Assembly: GCA_004794785.1 (NCBI GenBank)
Contig: SJOL01001427.1
Location: 272,208 to 336,207 of the forward strand
Direction of reading: 5' to 3'
DNA: 64,000 bases
DNA from: Opisthorchis felineus
Lineage: Eukaryota > Platyhelminthes > Trematoda > Opisthorchiida > Opisthorchiidae
Of this stretch, positions 47,383 to 58,500 are shown in pieces. The notes below the pieces were generated by a model. The model saw nothing but the letters and a program-made list of their open reading frames with translations. It did not search any database and was not told the DNA's origin. Numbering within the stretch: position 1 is the first letter of the stretch; every line of letters begins with the position of its first letter. A program made the translations under genes and the position numbers.

Positions 47383-47660
47383 TTGTCGAAACAAAACGCG
47401 CCATATTTAGAATCCATCTCCCTCGCTACTATTGACATTCCGGCCTTTGTCCGCGGTTTTCATTCTGGTATCATGACACCGGAGCAAGTCCAGTTGCTTC
47501 TGGACTTCCACACATCCAAGACCTTTCCACGCAGGTGGAAATATGTCTCCTCAAGCAGTCACTAGGATGCCCATCATGTGTCGGCCAAACGGAAGTGGAT
47601 TCACCGAGCCAACTAAGCCACCATTCAGACATATGTTTAAACCTTTCAAGGCGGACCTGG
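47383..47660 (+). pseudogene. possible continuation of zinc-finger element
   Basis: A 60-codon frame (SISLATIDIPAFVRGF and MTPEQVQLLLDF) ends at a TAG. After a frame shift, codons from about 47570 give CPSCVGQTEVDSPSQLSHHSDIC, a second cysteine/histidine cluster of C2H2 type. Spacing and composition suggest coding origin, but the family is unknown. Confidence 0.25.
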
Positions 47661-50505
47661 CAGCCACGTTGAAAGCACCCATTCAGCGATTTGAACTCGG
47701 GTAGTCGAAAAGGAAGCCAACGCTGGTGTTTTTGAGCTATCCAGACCTAATAATTTATGGTGTTCCTTCGGTTTGCATGGGTTCATCTGAGCATATTACA
47801 GTTGGCTGATTAGATTCTCCCTAAGGAAGCTTTTCAGCAAGTTGATGATGATAACGTAAGATTGAAGTTTGGAGCTACATTTAGTAGAAGATTTTGAGCT
47901 GTCAGTTTATGCAATCAGCCTGTAGTGTGCTATTGGTCGGAGTCGAACCATGTTCACTCGCTACTGACCTGGGGAAATCTATTGAAGTCTGTGACGCAAT
48001 CATTTTTGCATCAGAAGTAGTGCAACAAAGATGTGATTTTCCCAACACATCCCAAACCACCCGGCATACCAATAGGCTGGTTAGGTTGAAAAATCACATC
48101 GCGTTCGTACAGGTATGATGGAAACAGTGAGTGCAGTCGTCCATTTCGTGTGTAAGTAAAGCCGCATCTACGAATGCAGATCACGAAAAACTATGTTATA
48201 CTGAGTGCGACATATTCACTTGTGTTTACATAAAGCTCGTTTCCTCAGGCATCGATTTAGAAACGTCCGCCGTGGTCACTGTGACAAAACGATCTTTTCT
48301 CGGGTACACTGCAATCAACCGGACTGTTAGGTGCATTTCCTGCAATCTTGTCAGATCACACGCAGTACTCGTTGACCCCGTCAAAATGGGGTTTGCGAGG
48401 TGATTGCGAAATCATTTTCGTCGTCTGCGGTACACAATCTTCCAGAAGTTGAGAACATCCATTTTAAAGTCTTTTATCATGCCTGACCTAATCGCTGTTT
48501 GTCAGCTCCGAGCAAAGGTGATAGACATAAGTATATTCTTAAATGGGTTTTGAATACTTACGTGGAGTGGGAAGAAGTAGACGTATGATGATGACGAAAG
48601 TTCTTTCGCCATTGATGATGATCTTTTGGTCAAACCGATGGTTATTTCATATCGAGCAATCTGCTTTTCTCGGTTAGCCATTGAGATCAAGACACCTCTT
48701 AATCTACTGTTGTTCAATGCAACCAACACACTTCTTGTTAGGATAAATAAATTTCCATTAGCCCAACCAGCCGATTCCACTTTGGATTGCAAAGGTGTTG
48801 TACCCTGCAGGATATCCCAGCCCTAAACTAACAAACAGAAAGATTGGTAGTATTCTAGAAGGGTCGCCTCGTAAACAGCAACTAGAGAGAACGAGTACTT
48901 TAAAAACAAACAACATGCAGATCTGCTTTACTGAATTCGTATGTGGAAAGTGAACAGGGAGATTTTCCAATTCACCTGTGACCCCATTTCTACGCTGTGT
49001 AGCAGCGTGAAGAAAAACAAACTCTTACACGACTCAGAAGCATGCACGAATTTTTATTCGATGACCGCCCTCGTGTGCGCATGAGGGCTTACCCGAGCAA
49101 CTTATGCTTAACTGGAGAGATGTTACCTTGAAGCCCCGTCTGAGTCAAGTTTTACCTCCATCCAAAAATTTGCTACCGAATTTACTTAAAACTAGGCGGA
49201 ACCATTCATGCTCTCCTTTTTTGCTCTCATCAATGCGAGTAGTCGTTAAGTGACCAGTCAAAGAACCACCCGTAATCTCATTGTACAACTAACAAAAAGC
49301 CCTCGGCAACCGTCGAGCTTCCGAAAAAAAATCACATTGTGTTGAGGTATCCGTTGCTACGTTTGAGAAATATTAAGAATGTTCAAAGCTACCAGTATTT
49401 TGTAAAAACGTTTAAATCATTTTTTGGATGCGCGTCTTCACTTCTCTTTTGGTTAGTAGCTGTCCTAGCACGGCAGACTGCCGGCTTCTCTGGAACTGTG
49501 TTTGCGTTAATTTTGTGTAAATTTAGTGAGTTCTTCAATCCGGATTGGATTTTCTGAATGGAACCCGAATTTCATGTTTCGGTTTCTAATTTGTTTTCTT
49601 CCACAAGAGGATTTGTGTGGTTATTTATTTACTTTATTATTAATCATTTGACTTTTACTTCATTTAGTTACTCCACGAATAACCAAAAATCTTGGTGAAT
49701 GAGTTAATAGTATTGCACTGAATTGTCGATGTCTGCCCTTTTTTCTGGGAGCTGTATGTGTTTGAGTTGTACGATTAGCGCAAGCATTGGGGTTTCCGAT
49801 GTACCGGTGTTTGGACTTTTGCCTTCTACATTTTGGTTGCCCTAAAACCAGTTATATAGTTCGTCATGCTCATGAAAACTTTGTCAAATGACCCTCAGGA
49901 CGTTATGAGAACAACATTTCCTTGCCTTATTAGGCACAACTCAACAGGAACTGTCAATTACATTGAAACGTCACGCTAATTGTTTATCAACTACTTAAGA
50001 TAATTAAGTAGATAAACGAGTGAGTCAAAGTGACCAAACGTATTCCCGATGTGATGCTGCTTATTCTGGGCTTTTTCATTGGGTGGGATATCGCCGTGCC
50101 GTAACGAGGTAAGTGCTATTTTGAGAAGGTACTTGCTTACCGCTAAAACTCTCAATGATACTGGTAAAACGTTGCATCTTCTGTGGACTTTTTTGATCTG
50201 AAAGAATCTGCCGTCGTCCGCGGTTAGACACCTGCGTTCCTGCGTTCTCTGAGTACACGAAGTTGGAGTTGGTTCTCGTCCAGATATCTGCTAGAAAAAA
50301 AGCGAGCTCCAGAGTTCTTTTGCTGATGTTGCTATCAATAATGATGTCGATGTGTTGTGATGTCCTGGAGTACACGGATGTCGAGTTTCATGCGCACAAC
50401 TTTCATGATATCATTGGTTTGCAATGTTCTGTTGGTACTGTGATAGCTTTATCACTTCTGGCGCAAGGAAGAAGTTTTCCATGTTGTTGGTGTGAAAAGA
50501 TTTGG
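47661..50505. other. no recognisable gene
   Basis: Short frames only. 49610-49700 is A/T-rich low complexity. Confidence 0.4.
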
Positions 50506-50785
50506 GAAATTTAAGGAAGATTTTGCCTTGCAGGTGAAGTTAATCTATACTGAAAAGCCGAGAAGCGTTGTAAAGCTATTTCATTCATGCGCAGCAGCCG
50601 CTCGTGGCCGAACGTTTAAGTGTTCAAACTATTATCCGGGTGATAACGGACTCGAAACTTCCTGGAATTTTCATGAGATATTCCCCGCTGAGGATTCCCA
50701 ATAAGGATGGATCAGTTGTTCAGGACTGTTCGGCTTTTCAGCATAGACTGGCCCCACTGACAGGAAGAAATCCTCATTAAAACCA
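50506..50785 (+). repeat. fold-back element P3 with tRNA-like core
   Basis: Best preserved member. The left arm (50506-50590) carries GATTTGGGAAATTT, AGTTAATCTATACTGAAAAG and GCTATTTC. The right arm (50690-50785), GATTCCCAATAAGGATGG, CGGCTTTTCAGCATAGACTG and GACAGGAAGAAATCCTC, is its diverged reverse complement. Between them lies a + strand tRNA-like core: CCGCTCGTGGCCGAACGTTTAAG, then GGACTCGAAACTTCC. Terminal inverted repeats of about 80 bp around a tRNA-like core are shared with P1 and P2. Confidence 0.7.
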
Positions 50786-52314
50786 ATCTCCATATTGCTG
50801 AAATTTATCGACACAAAACTAGTATGTTAACCTGAATTAATTAGGAAATGAAGTGATCTTCTGGGACGGGCCTGTGGGACGAGAAAGCTTAATGCACAAG
50901 ATCGTCACACTTTCTTCTCGTACTCGTCACTTTCCGTGGTGTAAGCTTTCTATAATCGCTACCGTGGAGGTTTTGCATCACTATGTGTGTAAATCAGCTT
51001 CGGAGAAATTTCTTGTAGCGATAATCTCCTGACAGTGTGTTTGTAGTCCCACACATCCACCTCTGAGGATTTGCCACTAGGAGTATGTTATGAACAAAGA
51101 AGTTATAATTATTCATCCGCTTTTCTACGACTCAGTGCCTTGTTTTACGTTTGAATTTTTACGTGCTGGAGTAAAATACAAATAATACTAACAACGAATC
51201 TTCAATTTCTACCTAAGTGGTGATCTTGCAAATGGGTGCACCTAAACAAACTGCTGTCAACAAGAAACCAGTGAAGTGTTCAGTCAACTTAAACTTGCGC
51301 CTTTTAAAAGTCTCAAAATCGAAAGCGCCATACTTTCGACGAAATTATTTCCTGGTTCGTACTTGTGATGATGCCGCTGAAAAGCTGATTAAAAGTGTCA
51401 TTATAGGGGGTACTTGATGGAAGATGGAACTTCAACAACAAAGCTCAAGGGGTGTGTTGAGTTTTTGATAGAAAAGGCTCTCATTTTTTTCGAATTTATT
51501 GCAAAGGTAATCGACTGAAGTGCTTTTAAGAGAGCTGCCAAATGCTTCTTCTTGTCCATTCTGGTACATCAAAACTGGTTCTCAGTAATGATAGGACTTG
51601 TCAGTCAAGGTTCTTTGAACTCATAAACTTCTACTTATTTTAGGCATGTCACAGTCAATTCGTGTGGAGTCGGATATCTAGGTTCAAACTTTTGGTTACG
51701 ATGGAAGCCAAAACAGAAATATCGGTCCTCACAAACGTGGAGGCTGTTAGTCGGCCTGAACATAATGACGTAACAAGGAGTATTTGAACCAACTGTATAT
51801 TTACAATTAGAATACCGGCAGTACTCATCAGATCCTTTAATTTTACGGGTAAGATAGCATCTTGTTTCTTATAATGCCATACGAATGTCCTCGGGGAATG
51901 CAGGTTGCTGCCGGTGGGTGGTATTCGATAATCCAGGGGTAATGCAGTGACCGCACGATAACCACGCTGGTAACCTCATTGGAAAGAACGGATCTTCTGT
52001 TTTTGATCATTGAGACAATCTGTGCCTAAAAAATCCACACTTTTATGTGAATAAACATACCCAAGCTATCTAGTCTAGTTTCGGATTGCCCCATGATACT
52101 AAATAAAGACCATGGCTTTTAAACTAGCCCGAGTGCTAATACAGCAGCTTTATTCTATGCGCTCTCGAAGTTCATCTTCATTTTTCAGGAGATGTTTATC
52201 GGAGAATGACAAACATTGGTAGGCTTTACTTACCGTTAATACAAGCAAACTAATCACAGTGTTTCTGAAAACTCCTCGAGCAAACTTGTGAGTAGTTTCC
52301 TTTATGAAAATATA
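50786..52314. other. no recognisable gene
   Basis: Short frames only, no known repeat. Confidence 0.4.
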
Positions 52315-52457
52315 CTGCGATATCTCGAATGTCGTACCAACTGAAACATGAGGCACCCTTTGTGAAGCAGACTCGGTTGAAAAATATCATAAACAAGAGA
52401 TTCAGTTCAGTCTCCCGTGAAAACCAGTTTGATTTGCAAATGGGCATATTTGTCGAT
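52315..52457 (+). repeat. dispersed repeat R, copy 1
   Basis: GATATCTCGAATGTCGTACC, CAACTGAAACATGAGGCACC, TATCATAAACAAGAGATTCAG and AGTCTCCCGTGAAAACCAG match, in order, the reverse complement of 62883-63060 and, for the second half, 63083-63170. The frame here contains stops. Confidence 0.65.
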
Positions 52458-53451
52458 ACACAATGAATTATTTTATCGCCCTGCTGATTCCATATTCGAA
52501 GAACTCCCAAAAACTCAGGTCAATCGCACATAATTTGGGCACTGAGTCGCACGTAATTGTGTATCATCAACAAGCAACATCTGCAGATAAATCTCAAAGA
52601 CAAAATCTTGCAGACGGAACACTTGTAAGCACAGTCACACGGAAACATATATATCCTCGTTCGTTTCAGCAGATGTCCATTAAGTTCTGGGCAATCGTGA
52701 ACTGTGACAAGGTTGATTTGTTTGAAGTGTGATCGCTCTTTACTCTGCCCTCAGTCCTCAGGATCTGTTAGAAAGATAGAAAGCATTCCCAGCGTTAGCA
52801 AAATGAACTCAGTTCCTACAGGATCAGGAGTCAGAAGGAATAACGATGTATATTAGGCAGAAAAAATCAGAAACACTAGGTCATTTTTATAAGTTTTGGC
52901 CTCTTAAATATATGTCTATTGTCCTTTGTTCAGTTCAGCGAAGTATCCAAGAGAATTCAGTATTGCCCTTAGTAACTGCCTGATTGAGGGGCTTTGTCCT
53001 ATTCCCACAGAATAGCACATTCCCCCACGTGGCTAATAAGACACCGACTGTTAACCAAACCTCTCTGAAACGATGACTACTCAATCGGTTCCAAACATTG
53101 ATAGAAAACACCTACAGACCATATGTTCGGAAATTGTCAAAAGAATAGGTCCGATTGATGAGACTAGAAACAAACTGGGAGAACCATCGCGTTTTCAACA
53201 TTAGATGCAGGCATCACAACATAATTCCTAAATCTCTGGCTATTAGGCCGCCGTATGCGTCCTCCGCTTCTGCCCGAATTGCGGCCAAGTCATTCCTCAA
53301 ACAGAGGATCCATTTAACCACCGCTCATGTCGTCTCAACGACAATCTTTGGTCAGCGCTTTCACCTGCAGATTCTGGATTAATTAATACCAAAGCGACGG
53401 AAATTAAATCAGTTTAAAGTAAAGAGTGCAAATACAAACAGATACGTAAGT

Positions 53452-54810
53452 ATGACTCGCTGTTCTAATCAAACAACAGAAAAGGGTATGCAATCTGCTA
53501 GCTATTTGGGCGTGGTCAGTTTATCATATAGATCCTTAAGTGACAAAGAAAGTTGCATGTTAAAGAAGGGATTGAATTTTGCAGTAAGTAAGAGAATCTT
53601 AAGTAGAGAAAAGACCACTTCTAGTGCTGAGTCCGTGTTTCGGAAGCCTCCTTCAATGGAAACGGATAAATTACGTGTACAGTTGGTCGCAATCCTAAAT
53701 TCCCAGGAACCAGGGACTCCAACTACTGCACCGGTAGAGCGTAGACCCTTCAGCACCTTAAAATATGTAGACGGTATGGTAATCACAAAAGCAGATAAGG
53801 GGAAGGCCACGGTCGTTATGAATAAGAGTGACTATCTGCTGAAAGTTATACAACACTTAGTTGATGGGCCTTACCGACAAATTAGCAGCGGGACGATTAA
53901 GAAGGTATTTAAGATAGGTGATAAACCATCTGGGGCACGGCAAGTGGTGCCGATTGTACTCTAAATGTGCAATCCAACCATGACTTCATGGGCTACCTAA
54001 AATTCAAAAGGAAGGTGTCCCCATAGGACCAATGGTGGATGGCGTAGGTTCGCCACCACATGAGCTGGCCAGATTTATGGCAGGTATCCTTAAACCACTT
54101 GCCGATAAGTCATCCGCACACATCAGAAATTCGTATGACTTTGGTGGGTTTCAGTTAGAGCCGGATGAAGTTCTCGTTAGCCTTGATGTCAACTCTATGT
54201 ATAACGAATGTCCCTAAAGCGGACGCTCTGGAAGTAGCGAGGAGGTTGTTACTGGCTGACGCAACGATACAAGACCGAACGCAACTCTCTGTAGACGGGA
54301 TACTTGAAGGCATAAAAGTATGTTTAAACCGCATTCACTCTGTTTTTGACTCAGTTATATACTTTCAAGAACAAGATCTAGCGATTGGATCTCCAATATT
54401 CCAGATTTTGGCCAATATGTACATGGGAGACTGAGCAGAAAGCTTTACACGGATTCAAGTGTCCACCGAGGGTTTTCTGGCGTTACGTTGACGACACGTT
54501 TGTTGTGATAAAGCGTGATAAGGTCAGCGAATTCCTTCAATATCTTAGTACTTTGAACCCTCATATTAAGTTTAACATAGAACTTGAGTCCAAATCGGGT
54601 ACACTACCCTTCATTGACTGCGTGACACATAGGAGTGGTGGAGAATTAAAAACGACTCTCTACCGGAAATCAAAATATAATGGTTTGGTTTTAAACTACT
54701 CCTCAGAGCACCCAAAAGCAGTATATAGTAGGATACTTCTAGCAATGTTTAGTAGATTAGGGCACCGTGAACAGAGGAGTTCGACCGAAGAGCAGCACAA
54801 CTTGAGGTAA
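53452..54810 (+). pseudogene. PLE reverse transcriptase region
   Basis: Three overlapping frames (53452-53964, 54032-54434, 54385-54810) hold the RT. The DKG and YVDD motifs are intact, while frame changes and an in-frame stop (TGA within MYMGD-AE) break continuity. The fingers region between about 53900 and 54030 seems shortened by a deletion: the RXXP and LYGLPK-like stretch is reduced to an out-of-frame GLPKIQKEGVP (about 53990-54022). Confidence 0.85.
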
Positions 54811-55055
54811 AAAAGCGGCTTCAAAACATCGGATAACTAGTGGGTTTAATTCAGCGGCAAATAAGACGGATATTGGTCCCAATAACATGAGCCGACAAGG
54901 ATTTGGCCGGAACAGCAGTCATCCCTTACAGAACGGGGACATCTGAAGTTATTAAAAGGGTGTTGAATATGGCTCACATCAGAGTAACATTCCAGAAGTA
55001 AAAGACTTTAAGCCCAGTATTGATGCCGTTGAAGAATCGGTTTCCAGTTAATTGG

Positions 55056-55513
55056 TCTAGGGACTGTCACGAAATATAATGTAACGACTGCAAAAAGGTT
55101 TACGTGTGTCAAACAGCAAGGGAATTGCACACCAGAATCGGTGAACATGAGCGATGCATTAACAGACCACCGAGAAACATAGATGAATATCAGGCGATAG
55201 TCAAAGACTTGGCAATGTCAGGACATGCACTAGACACTGGGCACAGGATAGATTTGGAAAATATGGACATTTTAGACGGGGACTAAGATTCACACCACAG
55301 CGACTGGTGGCCGAGGCAGCGGAAATCGCCAAGCCTATTTGCCTAATTGACAAACTACCTGTGAATAGACATGCTCAAGCACATTCAAAAAAGCACGACA
55401 CTTCTAAAACCTTCCTTTTCCAATATCACTCGAAATTACAGCTTCTCGGCGGCACATATGAGCACTGTGAGCTTAGTATCCAGATGGCTGCAAAACACCA
55501 TAATTCGTTGTGA
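55056..55513 (+). pseudogene. PLE GIY-YIG endonuclease region
   Basis: C-N-D-C precedes VYVCQTAR, where the family normally has YIGQTGR, so the glycine of the second motif is cysteine here. The downstream arginine/glutamate region HTRIGEHE and the GHRIDLEN stretch are kept. The tail (CLIDKLPVNRH) is the usual PLE C terminus. A frame change lies at about 55285. Confidence 0.8.
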
Positions 55514-58500
55514 ATAGGTGCGAAATATTATTAGAGTCACCTCATTGATCTGATCATCGATGACCCGTGAGTTGAAGGTGTTCAAGGGTTTAACCAGTGA
55601 TGTTAGACAGTGCTTTGTACGCAATGATGAGTTATGCAAGGTAGTAGTTTAATTAGAAGAGGACTACCGGAAGCTGTTCATTCATGATTCTTAGCAGTGG
55701 ATGGAAGAACCATACCACGTGAAGAAGTCACCTAGCCGACTTCTCTTAGTGCTATTCCGAGAAAGCCAGAAGTTTATTACATACCGTACAGGCAGGACGA
55801 AACGGAGTTTACCGACAAATGGTTCGTGGTCCTTTTTAGGGGTGTTCTCTTGGTAGGCCACTTTTGAACTCTGAAAGACCACACTAATATCATGGATTTT
55901 TCGTCGGCTGATGGAAAGGTGCACAAATGAGCTAGTTCTAACTGGTACCTGGGTGATGATAGTCTGAGTGTTGGATATTTGTTTAAGCAAGTCAACGTAC
56001 GTGACATGAATCCTCATATAAATTAAGGATCACGCATAACCACTCAAAATTTGAAAAAAAGGCGGCTGCTCATAAGCTAGCTATGTTAAACCACCAAATG
56101 CTCGATGGACGCATGATATGATTGACAGCCTGGGTTTTTCATTCCATTCGAACTTCCCGAATTTCGTTGTGTAACTTGCATACAGTCAAGGACTACAGTT
56201 ATCAGTAACTGTGTTTAGGTATGTTTAGAAGCCGGAACGGTAGCTCTGGCTTTCGCTGTAAAGGACTTCTACGGAATGCCGCGTGACCCACATTCTAATC
56301 TACAAGCATCCGTTGGCAGTCTTTGGACTTCCAAAAACCACCCTTATCCATGCTACCAGTTGCCCTCAAAGCTGGGCTACTGAGGTTCTAGGCTACCATT
56401 TCAGAATAGGTGCTAACCCAGAGTCGTTTCCATGTAACGCCGGTGCAACATCGCACTGTGAAAATACAATTTATGCAGAGAATAACACAGTGCTTGCACT
56501 GGTGTCAATAGGTTGCGAAATTCAACGAATTCTTGGGTAACTACGCACAATTTTCTGCTACAGAATGTTATTAGATATTTCCGAGATGGATGACCTATGG
56601 AACTGAAGAGTGAATGTCAGCGGCTGTTAAAAATCGTAGATGATTTTCTGATGTTGGGCGCCCATGTTGTTTTACCATATATACTGGCAGTAAGTATAAA
56701 AACAGCTTAACCAAGGGCATCCTGTAATTATGAGGATGAATGCAATCGCTCGAAGTTGTGCCTACGGGCCTACGTTCGTGCGAACGTCGCAGAACTTGTC
56801 CATGGCTACGAGCTTCGTGTGATGGCAGCTTCATCTTAGCGAATTCTTAATTGTCTTCTTTGCTGCACCTTAGGAAGACACTGGCATTTGTAAGCTCAGT
56901 GAGAAAGCATATGTTTCAGATCATTATTAATCGTTCTCAAAGTGACAAATGGCATCTTAGGATTAGGAGAGGTTAGATTTCAGAGATGAAATCCGTCCTT
57001 AGAATATTGTTTGCGTAGATTGCAGTACAGTAGCTTCCAATGACCCACTTTGCAGATCAGTGTTCAGTTTTCTGTTCTCAAGGGAACACCATCCGCGTGG
57101 ATCACCCCGCTATAGGCTATCCGGTGGCCAACCTGAATGGTTTGTTGGTACCTGTGAACAAGAAAGTGTGAAGCTTGGAAGTAGAGGAAGCACCATACGA
57201 AAAGTGTACAAGTTTTTGCGATCATTTTGGGCGATACCTGAAAACTCGGTACCCAGTCTGCAGCCTCCAGGCGAAATTTTCTTAGAGAGATGTGCAGTTT
57301 AGTTTAATTTATACTTAAATGACGCGTGCTGCGCTTGAAAAAAATCGTTCAGAATGATGCCATCTCCGCAAACCAAATCTTTATATTCGATGGATGTTTA
57401 ACTAATCATGATTTGATTTCAATTAATGACGTCAAATCCAACTCCACTTGTGACGTAAAAATATTCACATCACACTATCTTAGACGTTCACTGTCTGAAG
57501 GCTAGTTCTCATGCGGATTAGAACATAACTTCCTTTCCTACAGCTCGCAAACAACACTACCCTCTCATTATCTAAAATTACTGTGATCACATACTATGTC
57601 TTAGGTCCAGACGGATAGACTAAATTTAAAAACCTGTCTCATTGTCCCGAAAATTGCTCTGGGAGACGTGTGGTACTGTGGTTACTTCACTATTTCACTG
57701 AGAAAAAGCGGGATTGCATCAGCGATGACGCCTTTAATCCAAAATGCCACCGGTAACCGCGCTAATCACATTATTCGGTCAATTCGTGTGAGGCTAAGCA
57801 TGCAGTCTAAGTGTCTGCGCTTTATCCCGCATGGCACATTCATGCCAGCGATACGGGCGTATATTAGTTGACATTGTGGGTATAGATCAGCAGGGTATCG
57901 ATCCAGCAGTAAAATGAGCCCCTTTTTTGTTGCACAAGGTACGTGTCATCGGTTGATCCAAGGGGTACGTACTTTTGCGTCTTGTCTTATCTAGGGTAGG
58001 TGCCTGGTGAACAGTTCTAACTCACACCGGCATATGGGTACTACTTAATTGGTTGACCGATGTATTTATGCTGCTATGTCTTTGTTTTTGATTTCACTGG
58101 CTTACCTACTCCATGCGAGTGTCCTATGCGTCACGAGTTCAGAAAGGAAACATTTGAATCTCGTCTTAGTAGCTTGCTTTTCATGAGGAGGACCAATCAG
58201 CCAATCATATTTAATTGTAGTGTTACTGCTATTGAAGTGCCTCGAAGGTATATTTCCTGCACATAAATTTGGAATGGTTTGGTGTGTACTCTGAAGAGTT
58301 GCAACATAGTGACTTTGAGAAGTGGGTAAAGATAAATTTGGGGCATTTTCTGGACAGCAAACTGGAAGCCAATTCATCAGTCTCCCGGTATTTAATCAAG
58401 ACAGAAGGCAGTTGAACTTTGTTCTTCATTCAAGTTCACAGCCCGGGGTAGTTGGCGACACAGACGGAAGTCCTTTGGGGCAAGATTTGTCGTTGATCCA

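Larger units (their letters stand above)
53100..55513 (+). mobile_element. Penelope-like element with GIY-YIG endonuclease, decayed
   Basis: One ORF, now broken into several frames, of the Penelope-like (PLE) retroelement class: RT related to telomerase plus a GIY-YIG endonuclease. N-terminal part 53155-53382 (VFNIRCRHHNIIPKSL, basic helical). DKG motif (KADKGKATVVM) at about 53788. RT: ELARFMAGILKPL, SLDVNSMY, IGSPIFQILANMYMGD (about 54385), and catalytic YVDD at 54484-54495, followed by KSGTLPFIDCVTH and TTLYRKSKYNGL. Then IPYRTGTSEVIKRVL. The GIY-YIG region at about 55060-55290 reads CNDCKKVYVCQTARELHTRIGEHE and ends with TGHRIDLENMDILD. Stops and shifts at 53962, 54213, 54434 and 54808, and a TAA before the CxxC, show it is dead. 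No terminal repeats were identified. Confidence 0.9.

Noticed and set aside
53140..53165. TTGATGAGACTAGAAAC resembling a hammerhead ribozyme core near the PLE
   Set aside because: Core deviates (TTGATGAG), helix II would be too short, and the stretch lies at the start of the PLE coding part. Other GACGAAAC-like sites (43972, 37780) lack a matching CTGATGAG.
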